Origin: Phoronis australis
Taxonomy: Eukaryota > Phoronida > Phoronidae
Direction of reading: 5' to 3'
NCBI GenBank assembly: GCA_002633005.1
Contig: NMRA01000086.1
Location: 62,001 to 126,000 of the forward strand
DNA: 64,000 nt
Of the stretch, positions 23,113 to 33,400 are shown one piece after another; within the stretch, counting starts at the first letter, position 1, and each line of letters starts with the position of its first letter. The notes under the pieces were generated by a model, which saw nothing but the letters and a program-made list of their open reading frames with translations, did no database searches and was not told the DNA's origin. The position numbers were made by a program, and so were the translations under genes.

Positions 23113-24250
23113 AACAAAAGCAACGCGGAGCGTTGAAATGCGCCCACGACTGTACCGCAAACGGTGTGCTTCTAAAGTTGTTTATTTATTTCATAAAAAT
23201 GGCCACTAGATGGTGCAAAAACAACCAATCCATCTGAAAACGGAAACATGCCATCGCTTCTTTAATAGGAAGCTATTTAACAAATTTCATAAAAATCTTC
23301 AGAGAAACAAAGGAAAAAAGAAAAAAAATGAAATTGCCACTAAAGGGTTCAGCGTTTGTTGGATCCGCCTGAAAGACGCTGTCGTCTGTTGTGAGCTTCA
23401 TAAAAATACAACTACTAAATTTGATAAATATCCGGCGGTGGGTTTAGGAGATGCAGCTTTGGGCGCAAAACAAACAAAATTACCACTAGAAGGCGCTACA
23501 GTAGTCGAAGTCCTCATTGTCAACCGTCCTCTTCACACTGAGAACATATACGCCAATTTTCAAAATCATCCTTAGAATGGTTTGGGTCATCGAGGGGTGG
23601 ACGCCAAAAAACAGTCTCAAAAACAGCAAAAAAGGCCACTAAGTGGCGCAAAGTAAGTAGATTCCATCCGAAAATGGGAGGATAGCATCATCTCACCAAT
23701 AGTTGTTTATATTTCGGTTGCTTAGTTTTCGAAAAATCCATTGGTAACCTTTGAAGATACAAAGGTAAACGACAAAAAAAATGCCCCTAGGGAGCACACC
23801 GCTATTCAGATCCGTCCGAAAGTCGTCCTTTGTTGTCAACATAACATAAATACACTTGCTAAATTTAGTAAAGATCCTGCAAACGGTTTGGAGATACAAC
23901 CATGGGCACAAAAAAACTGCCACCAGGAGGCGCCACAGTAGTCAGTCATCGAAAGCGGTTTGATTGATAGAGGGGTTGACGCCAAAAAACAGACTCGCAA
24001 ACAGTAAAAATGGCCACTAGGCGGCGCAAACTACATCGAATCCATCCGAAAACGTGAAGATAGCGTCATCTCACTAAAAGATACCTATATGAAACTTCTA
24101 TGAAAATACTTTGAGGACCTTTGAAGATACAGAGGTAAACGTAAAAAACTAAAATTGCACTAGGGGGCACACCGGTAGTCGGATCACTCCTAAAGTTCGC
24201 TCATGTCGTCCCATCCACGAAAGGAACATATGCGCCATGAACATACGGCA
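23113..24250 (-). mobile_element. Minus-orientation, diverged copy of the tandem-repeat element
   Basis: From its right-hand terminus (AAAGCAACGCGGAGCGTTGA, containing an AACGC..GCGTT hairpin and then ATGCGCCCAC) the copy runs through repeated motifs such as ATGGCCACTAG, GCCACCAGGAGGCGCCACAG and CTAGGGGGCACACCGGTAGTC. These are the reverse complements of motifs in the 50.8-53.2 kb element. It decays near 24250, where similarity to the other element's start (AAAGTTCGC...GGAACATATG) fades. Short ORFs inside are repeat artefacts. Confidence 0.8.
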
Positions 24251-25617
24251 ATGCCCAAATTACAACTTATTTCCTCTATAGTGGGAATTCTTAGCCTCAT
24301 GACCAAAAATCCTAAACAATAAGGTATTGGGCCAAAAACTCAGTTGGTTCTGACCCGTTATTTTTTTTGAAAATCGAGAGGTGAGGCACTTTTTTAGAGT
24401 TGCTCACATTTTCAAAAAAAAAAATCCACAAGGAAAATGATGCAGGACTTTTTACTCCCTGCTTGGCAAATCATGACATTTCACACATTGCTCAGTGCCT
24501 TGTGCAATTTTCAAAATGAGAAAACAAGACCTTGGTTGAAACTGATGTTTGCAGGCATTTTTTAAAGGTCTCAAAATGAGTTGGGGTACAGATCAGAACC
24601 AGAGCGAAATATACTTTTTGGCTAAACAGAATATTAACCAGACAGATGACAGAGAAAACCATACTTTTGGTGACAGTGCACGATATGAAGGTAGTGCATA
24701 ACATCTCTATTGCAACTTTTAGGGACAATTTAAGCATACGAGGGTGGTGTACAAACATCACCATTCCAACCTTTGGTGACTGTGTATGCAAGGGAAGTGC
24801 AAAAGTATCAGTATTGCAACTTTTGATGACCATGTAAGGAAATGAGGGTAGTGCACAAGCATCTCTGTTGCATTTTCAATCTTTCGTAATACTGCAGACA
24901 AGTAGCATTGTTAAGATTACTCAGTTTAGTCAGTAAAAGAACATCCGGTCATTCCGGTCACAGGTTGAACGTTGTGACTGCACCAATTGTGACAAATTTA
25001 ATGATCTAAGCATTCCAGTGTGTTCCATAATCACTCAAGATAATAAAGTGACAAGTAAAACAGCCGTAACAGATTCAGCACCACACTTTCCACTTCATCC
25101 TGGACCATTTGCTTATGACAGAGGGACAAATTAGGACACGCGCACTAAGGCCCACACATGAAATTCAAAGCATTACCGTCCCACAACCTTATACAGTTAC
25201 TTCTCAGTTGTACTAGCAAAGAGGGTATAGTTGCATATATATCTATTTATCTAAGTTCAAACATATAACGCTGTACATACTTTATGATGGTAAATGTTCA
25301 AAACAACAGAAGTCTTAAATACTTTCACAGAAATACTCCAGACATTGGTATTAACATCTACAAATTAGAGTGGACAATCAACCTTGAATCCTGCCACAAC
25401 ATGTCACCTGTGAAGTCCTTCAAAGCTTGAAACTGTATAAAGTTACTAAATTCCTCCCAAATGGCCATAAATAATCAGTCTTGCATCAGACAGGGGCATC
25501 TTGACTTGAGAAGTTAGCAACAGTTGGACACATTCACCTCTGCTGTCAAGCCATGAACTTGCGACATGGTCACACATAGTTTTATACAGTCTACAGAATA
25601 CCAGCTACTACCATCAG
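24251..25617. other. TOMM7 downstream region with a short degenerate tandem repeat
   Basis: At about 24664-24872 a ~52-bp unit repeats four times with heavy divergence (landmarks: GGTGACAGTG, AGGGTAGTGCA, ATCTCTATTGCAACTTTT). The rest is AT-rich and must include the TOMM7 3' UTR. I could not place a canonical poly(A) signal on the minus strand close to the stop. Confidence 0.45.
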
Positions 25618-28553
25618 CTACCAAAATATACTGAAAAGAAAGAAGACCTACTTATAAATATAATGCAAAATACAAATCGCTTGGTTCTTTTAGTTTTACA
25701 TTTTCAATGCGGAGTGATGACTATACCGGTAAGCAAGTATACCAATTTATTGCAAGTCACAAATTGAATGCCTGTTGGTTTCGCACTCCCTAATTTTCAG
25801 TCAATGTCTACATATTTAAGAGGGTCATTTTGACAAAAAATGTGACACTCTCAATCCAGCTTTCTCCTACTGAAAGGCTTGACAAGGACTTGTTGACCCT
25901 CGTTGTCACTGGAGATTTTATTCTCATCAACTCAACCATACATTCGTGCTTAAAGAATGAATTCAATATGCATGCATCAACCAACTAGCGCAATAAGATC
26001 TAGCACCCCAGTCAATCAGTAAGTTGTTGCTAATCGCTTCATACGTTAATTTTGTATGCCATGGTAAAATCAAGGCATTTCATCCTAGTCATTTTGCCGT
26101 TGAGCTATGTTTGTCAAGATATTCATCGACACTATTTGTAGGCAAATAAATATTTTATATTGCAACAACTTGCAAAAATGCTGTGAAAGACAAATCACAA
26201 CAAAACCATTCAGGATCTGAGTTTCGGTTAAATTTCATGATCAAAATCTTCATTCTTACGACACGTCAGCAGGAGCTCTTTTAGCCAGCCAGCTAGCTGT
26301 ATGAAGACTTCGGCAAATACATATAATTTAGTATACAGCTTCGCAGCAAGGATAGAGCTCTTTTAGCATCATTGCTCCACATTGTTTACTAAACCCGGAA
26401 GACCCTAATCCAAGACATTATGCACAAAACTGACTAAATTTCATATGTATTCCTCCGCTATTGGTCACCAGACAAGGAATCCTACGAACAAACTGGAGAC
26501 TGAATTTTCCGCAGACACACTGTAGATAGGTAATTCCTAGTACAAGTGTACCTAGTTTGAAATGTGAAAAGGCAGGACACAATGTACCACATGCCTGGTT
26601 TCAGTTTCCATGAACCCTGCTAAATATTGAACAAATCCTTATAGACTGTACACAGTATGACCACACACAGAACAAATCAAGAGCACACACTTACTTGAAT
26701 ATTGACAAAGGAGGCATATCTGGCTCTGCTCCTTTTTTGAATCCTGAAAGATAAGTCACAGTGTAATAAAATTGAAGATGGACCCCCCCCCCAAGGTCTA
26801 GCACACAACGTATACATATATGCAGTGTTACACTTACATGAATTCTATGCCATGTTTGAAATGTTTTGCACCATGTTTGGAAATCTTAAGCCATGCCTTG
26901 CCTAAAAACCTCTGACCAATGTTTAAAATCTTAAAAAGCACATTTTCAGCTTTACAAAACAATTGTCGATTGAACTTATGTTGCAGAGTGGTGTGTATTA
27001 TTTTTAAAGTAAAAAATGATAATGACATAATAACATGCTCGGTGGACGAACTGTAATGTGTAAGCATAGTATTACCTTTTGTGCAGACTGCCTTTTGTGA
27101 ATTAACTTCCTTTGAAGAATAAACTTCAAAACCCAGGATAATTGACAACTGACCAGAAGCAAACTGCTAGCAATTTCAATTGTTATTCCTTAACACTGTT
27201 CACAGGTTGACCATTGTAAAAAGACACCAGGCATTTTTATTTCATTTCATGTTGTATCTTGACACAACGTTATACAGAGATTCAGGGCTAATGAACTCAC
27301 ATTCCTGCAAGATCATAATCAAGTCAGGATCTAAAAGTAATATTCAGTCAATTCAAATTTTAAAAAAGAGACGCACACCAAAGTCATTTCCCAGCGCTTG
27401 TATACCATGCTGTGTGAATTTGAAACTCTAAAAACGGGGATCACTTAGAAAAACGTAGGTATGGGTGAATTGACCAACACAGCCTGACGTTTATGGGCCA
27501 GTTAGGAGGACCTAGGGGCTATGTTAGTTTTTCTGTTCTTTTTCGCTTCCAATTTTAATGTGCCTGTTGGCCTGAGCTAAGCAATCACATTTCATCAATG
27601 AAATTATTTTTGCGCCAAAGACGTGGGGTGTGCCCCTAAAATTATCCCTGTCAAAATGACATAGCATAAGGTGTCAAAGAATGACAGCTAATCTACAAAG
27701 TGATGATGACCAGACAGGTGCACACAACAATATCCCTCACTGAAGTTTCTGTGGGAGTTACATGTGGAAAAACATGTGTGCATGAAACTCAGCCATAATT
27801 AAAACAAATATCGGCGAATTGCATAATGCCTCATGACATCTTGAGAGGATAACTTTTTGAAAGTTACGTTGAAACAACTCGAAAAATGTATGAGTTTAGA
27901 CACAGAAGAGCATTATGCCACACAGATGAGAAAATCAAGAATGGGCCGAAATTCAAGGAAAATGTTGGCGAATTGCGAAATTCTGGCAATATGTGCTACT
28001 TTTTTTTAATGTTCGACTGTAATCACAAAAATTTCAAAAGTTGGCATAAATGTTCATCTACCTAATAGTTGCATGAACATCAAGAAATACAATTCGTGAT
28101 TCAACACTTAATGCTTGTGTCTATGCAATGTAGACCAGGTTCATACAAGTCTTCAAGATTTCAGTGATGTCAGTGGATGTTTACCAGTTGACAGCCATCC
28201 CATGATCATAAATGATAATCAGTATCGCTACATAGCGAGTGTTGCTATAGATGAAATCCCTCGAATTTGTAGAATAAAGCTGTTACGAAAACGTTCTCTA
28301 TCAAAAAGTTTATTTAGACCACTTTCAACCACATAAAATACCTCAAAATTGATTTTAAGCAGAAGGTGGGCAAATAGCACCTGTACGATGATGTGTGGCC
28401 ATTGTATGATGATTCAATGTGCAGAGTACTTAAAAAGTGCACGTCCTCACCTAAATATAGAATTAGAGGTACAAAGCCCCAGTGGAATGTCTTCTGACCC
28501 AGCTTAACTACCTTCATCACTCGTTCCTGTGTGTCTTTGCTCATCTTGACCAT
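25618..28553 (-). CDS. TOMM7: Mitochondrial import receptor subunit TOM7 (3 coding exons, 54 aa)
   Basis: Coding exons, 5' to 3' on the minus strand, are 28553-28451, 26743-26695 and 25630-25618. Phases 1 and 2 close exactly to 54 codons plus TAG. The protein starts MVKMSKDTQERVMKVVKLGQ, has one membrane segment around WGFVPLILYLG (residues 25-35) and continues FKKGAEPDMPPLSIF, ending NIFW. This matches animal TOM7 (55 residues in human) along its length, including the WGF.P....LG core and the K-G-A-x-P-x-M-P region. TOM7 is a small tail-anchored subunit of the outer-membrane TOM translocase; it tunes complex assembly and, in mammals, stabilises PINK1. An upstream in-frame ATG at 28574 would add seven residues, but the family starts at MVK. 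The last coding exon contributes only 13 bases. Confidence 0.95.
26273..26370. repeat. 13-bp direct repeats flanking a short insert in TOMM7 intron 2
   Basis: GAGCTCTTTTAGC occurs twice here (about 26274 and 26357). The insert between contains CAGCTAGCTGTATGAAGAC...CGGCAAATACA, shared with the inner ends of the 31-33 kb foldback arms. This suggests a small solo fragment of that family bounded by a target duplication. Confidence 0.5.
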
Positions 28554-28630
28554 TCTGCTGCTCTCAATAAACAAACAATGGACACATCAGCAAGTCACAT
28601 GTACACCATCATCAAAAATCAGTTTAAATA

Positions 28631-29030
28631 CTTACTGTGGTTAGACAGTGACCACTGTCTCTAGCTGGCAGTAGAGACAATGAAGCAACTATAGGCGCTT
28701 CATACGGCAGAGGTATTTCGGTGAATTATGCCTCACACTGATTAAAACATCTAAATCACGCTGTTGTAAGCACCTTTTGCGCACTTAGGGACACCTTAGG
28801 AGGCCGTCGATGTCGCTTGATTACGGGATTATTTGTTCGAGTTGGGAGGAATTGAAGACATTGACGGCCTCCTAAGGTATCCGTCTATGCGTAAAAGGTA
28901 CGTACAACAATGTCATTTAGATGTCTCAATCAGTGTAAGGCACACTTTGCCGTCAAGCTTCAGGCGTATGAAGCGCCTATAGGTGCTTCACTGTCTCCAC
29001 ATGGTCACGGTCTACTACTGCGGTAAGATC
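28631..29030. mobile_element. ~400-bp inverted-repeat element directly upstream of TOMM7
   Basis: ACTATAGGCGCTTCATACG on the left is mirrored by CGTATGAAGCGCCTATAGGT on the right. Outer arms continue with interruptions (CTTACTGTGGTTAGACAGTG against the reverse complement of the right end). Inner arms TAGGAGGCCGTCGATGTC and ACATTGACGGCCTCCTAAGG also pair, so the whole element folds back. No protein is encoded. It begins about 80 bp upstream of the TOMM7 start codon. Confidence 0.75.
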
Positions 29031-29274
29031 TTACCATAAGGCCAAATTCACCAAAAGCATGCAAGTTTACAATGATAAGTACGATAACAGAGACACTGAG
29101 AGTTCTGAGCAACCCAGTAAGATACAATGGCTACAATTTGGGAAAAGTATTAATTTGCTGCACCAACCCAAGTCTAACTCAGGTGCGCCTGATCAATCGG
29201 CTCATGTCAGATTCCCTTTTGCCATTTGTAATGACTAATTCGCGTTTCCCATTTCTGATATTGACAAAAACAGC

Positions 29275-30165
29275 TATGGGTAATTGTTTACAATGTGACG
29301 ACATTGACCTACAAAGGTGATTTTGGTATCGTTCGATTCTGCTTATCTTTCTCGTTCAAAAATATAAGAATGTGTCCCCTACCACGTTTCCTCACTATTT
29401 TATAGTCAAATTTCTGTTTGTACTATTTCCCAGTTAAAACCGTCATGTTTGCTCAACTCAAGACTACAGCAACACCTTTTGCTAATAAATGAAACAGCAT
29501 CATCGATTCTGAATGGTGTTGCAGGCGCGAGATTCCCCGTTTCCCCCTAAAGTTTTCCTGAGTTAACATGGGGCATGAGGCAGCATAAATTTAGTATTGT
29601 AATCGTTCGACTCCTTTTTCCATGAAATTCTCAGTAATATCCTTTTCACAAATTTGGACCTCGAAAACAACCCCTTTTTCGCGGATTCTTGTAAGTGGAT
29701 GTGTACCAGAGCCACCGTAGCTTGGGCCGGGGGTCAAAGGTTCTCGTCAGTTTGAGCTTATGAAAGAGCGGCCCTCTGCAGAATACTAGTATGAGTGTCA
29801 GTAGGCAACACGTAGCACCTCGGCCTCGGTTGGCCGGTGAGGGGCTACACTACTTGCCATCACTTTCTGTACGAAATTTCGTCCCTTGTATTTTAAATAG
29901 GCGGTAGGCCAAATCCGGCCATCGATTAACAGTTTTCACCTCGTCAAAAATACTTTCTACACTGAAAACTATCACTTAAAAATGAGGTTACATTCCTCAG
30001 TGATCCTTTCTGCTTCTTCACATATCTTCGAAGTTCGATGAAGGCTTGAAGGCTTGAAGTTGAAGCGATAGCTACGAGAAATAGGTGACTTTGGCGAGGA
30101 GTCGAACGGAACCAAAATCATCTGCGTAGATCATTGTCGTGATATTGTAAACAATTACCATGCCA
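29275..30165. repeat. Inverted repeat pair between TOMM7 and WDR75
   Basis: GGGTAATTGTTTACAATGTG at about 29279, with the following ~75 bp (GGTGATTTTGGTATCGTTCG), is mirrored at 30085-30165 (CGAACGGAACCAAAATCATC ... ATTGTAAACAATTACCATG). The arms enclose about 700 bp that contains one arm of a second inverted repeat (29815-29970). Confidence 0.65.
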
Positions 30166-30299
30166 GGGAGTTTTTCTAAACAACCTAGTCCCGGGCCATT
30201 AATACGAACAATTGCTAACCAGCTTACCAAATACTAGTTTACTTTTCACGTATACCAAAAAAACTTGCAAATCTCACGCTTTGAGGAGAAGGCCTTGAC

Positions 30300-30430
30300 C
30301 TTGTACACAGTCTAGTATGTTAAATATGATTGGACCACACATTGTTCACTGTCGCACTTTAGCCAATGGAATAGGTTTTTACAAAAGTACTATTACGAGC
30401 ATGTGCAGTTGATGACTACCGGTTTGCAAG
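30300..30430 (+). promoter_or_regulatory. Likely WDR75 core promoter region
   Basis: The 130 bp before the start codon contain AGCCAATGGA at 30361-30370 (a CCAAT box) and an inverted copy, ATTGG, at 30329-30333. No TATA box is evident, which fits a housekeeping gene. The transcription start cannot be fixed from sequence. Confidence 0.4.
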
Positions 30431-33400
30431 ATGGAAAAGCATGAAACGAACTACAAGCCCATTGTACATTTGCGATTAGGTGCTAGTCTTGTCAAGTTTA
30501 AACCATTGCTTTCAAGGGACACAAAGTAAGCTGCGCTAGTAATACAACTGTAATAATTTCTGAATTAGTCCTGCCGGAAACCCAAGCCGGTAATCGAACC
30601 TGACTGGTGGAGTCACTGGAGTGTGTTCGTGCTGTGCGTGAACTTGGAATCCTGCTTAATCTCAAGATCGCGTATGCCTGAACTTGGAATTGCATATTGT
30701 TTAACGCAAAAAGGTGAAATTTTTGTTCGGTAAAAATTTTTTTGTAATTATTGGCCTCGCGACCAACCATATTCTCCTTTACCGTAACTTGTGTCGCTGA
30801 ACCGGAGGCGGAGGAATATGTGAATGGCTAAATATTTATTGTTTGGTGAAACTGATTGCCCGTAGTTGAAAAGGTTGGTGAAAATTGACATTATTTTATT
30901 CAAATATAATTTGGTTTAATGCAGTGCAAATTTTTATGAACATGAACGTGATTATTTGAGTGAACTTGTCAAGTTGCCTCGCGTATTCCAAGTTCACGTA
31001 ACACTCACTTCTGCTTAATCTTGAGATTAAGCAGGATTCCAAGTTCACATACAGCATTTGCACTATCAAACCTAGCCTTGTACAAAGCTGTATACTAAAT
31101 ATACAGCTTTGCACCAATGTGGGTAAAAAAGTGGTTAGATAAAATCTCCCTCTGACACAAAATTAGTGTCATTAAAAACTACAGTCTTCCTTGAGTAAAC
31201 TAAATTATTTTACGGTGTTGGAAAAAATGGTGTCCTACCATTATTCTGCTGCTAAAGTTAAGGAGCGATCTTTAGCGACGGCTTTCGTCGCCATGAAATA
31301 TTGCGTCACCTATTGGCCAGTTTCTTTTTTCGCCAATTCTTCAATTAACTGTTGTTCTTTCACGAGGTTGTGTACACGTCACTTCATTATAAGTTTTTAG
31401 AATTTTGATACCGAAAAACCAAATTTTAGAAGGAATTTTGCTGCTGCCAAGCTATCACCATCTCCCGAGAGATGTCGCAAAAATTTAGGAAATGGCGCGT
31501 GCATGTGACACGAGCGTGCTGTTTTCAAAGCGACTTCATACTTTTCATTGTTTGAAAAGGCGGAGAGTTACGCAAGAAAATGACGTTTATTGTATTGTTT
31601 TTCACTTAAACGGCTGTAACGGGCAAGGTGAGTGTCGTTTGATTCCCAGATTTTGCATGCACCCCGTCCGGTCTTTAGCTTTACATGTTGATACAAGTTT
31701 CACTGCGAGGTGACAGAACTATTCTGGCTGTGTGCAATTGCAGGGTCTACAGAAGAAATACACACATTGGTACCTAGCTGTATTTTGACGACAGTCTTCA
31801 TACAGCTAGCTGGCAGGCTATATCAAACCTACCTACCTAGCCTTGGCAGTTAAATTGCCCTGGATGCTGCAGGCATCCTCACAAAAAGTTCGAATTTCAA
31901 AATACAGGAAATGAAATCAAATGAAACATGCATATATGCACATGGAGTTATATTTAACACATCCCATAAGTCTGGAGATGATTCAGTCAAGATAATTTGA
32001 ACAAATCAATGAAAATCTGTTGCGGTTTGCTCAAGTTTTTCTTATCGAGTACCATTTGAGGAAGTTACATGAAATCATGCATGTTGATGAATAAAAAGTC
32101 CAAGGGACTCAAATCTTACAAATTTCACGTGATACCTTCCCATGCTATGTTGCAGGTGTCACGCGCCAGCGTCACGCGCTTCACTCATTCTTGCGCTAGC
32201 CTTTTCTTAACTCCCGTGACTCAGTTGAAATACTTTGCGGTTATCGCACGCGAGGTGAAAAAGTTAACGTTGACCAAAAAAAGTGGAGTTGCAATTCTTC
32301 GCCTAAGCCACCTTTATTCTCGTAACTAAACTTCATTGAAGATATGTGCAGAAGTAGTAAAGACCACTGAAGAAAGTAAGCACTTTTGAAGTAATAGTTT
32401 TAAAGTGTGGAATGTATTTTTGACGAGGTGAAAACTTCTAATCGGTTACCGGATTTGGCCTACCGCCCGTTTAAAATACACAGGACGAAATTCGTACAGA
32501 AGGCGATGGGAAGTATTGTAGCCCCTAACCAGTTAACCGAGGGGCTTCATGTTTCCTGTATCAAACCAGTCCTAGCTAGTAGTAACTTGCCAGCGAGCTG
32601 TATGAAGATTATCGGCAAAATACAGCTAGGGGTACTCACTGTGTGTTGAGCTCCATTGGACTCCGAAATTTCACACTGCCCGGGTAACTGCGCTCATCAC
32701 CTTGTCGTGAAACGTATATCAACATGTAGATCTAATCATGACTGGCGGAGGAGCATGCAAAATCTGGGAGTTAACTGACTCTCACCTTGCCCATTACAGC
32801 CATTTAAGTGAAAAACAATCCAATAAACATCATTTTCTTGCGTAATTCTCTGTCTTTTTTAACAAAAAAAGTCTATTGTTGTTTTGAAAATGGTACACTT
32901 GTGATACGTGCACGCACCATTTCCTAATTTTTGCAACATCTGTTGGGAGACTATGACAATTTTGCAGCAGCAAAGATGATGTTTATTCTGAAATTTGGTT
33001 TGCCGTTATTAAAATACTAAAACCTTATAACGAAATGAAACCAGTTCTGATAACTTGTTGTGACATGTTCGCAACCTTGTGGAAGAAGAACAGTTGGTTG
33101 AACAATCGGTGAAAAAATAAATTGGCCTATAGATGATGCTATATTTTATGGCGTTGAAAGCCGATGCATAAGTTTGCTCCACAATGTTAGGAGAATAACG
33201 GTAGAATGTTAATTTCTCTAACTCCGGTAAATAATGTATTAATTTACTCAAGGAGCATTGTATTTTTAGTGACACTGAGTTTGTGTCAGATTTTATTTGG
33301 TCAGTTTTTTACCCACGTCGACACAAAGCTATATATGTAGTTTACATCTTTGCACCAAGGCTATGCACAGCCCTTGGCTGGCTGGAGAGGACCTACAACA

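Larger units (their letters stand above)
29815..32553. repeat. Long-range inverted repeat spanning WDR75 exon 1
   Basis: The arm at 29815-29970 (GAGGGGCTACACTACTTGCC, GGCGGTAGGCCAAATCCGG, TTTTCACCTCGTCAAAAATA) matches the reverse complement of 32402-32553 across about 150 bp, roughly 80 percent identical by eye. Exon 1 of WDR75 (30431-30525) lies between the arms. A further fragment with GTAGGCCAAATCCGGTACCC occurs at 33452. Confidence 0.75.

Noticed and set aside
30570-30620. B-box-like GGTTCGATTACC on the minus strand in WDR75 intron 1
   Set aside because: No A box at a suitable distance, so a SINE or tRNA call is not supported.
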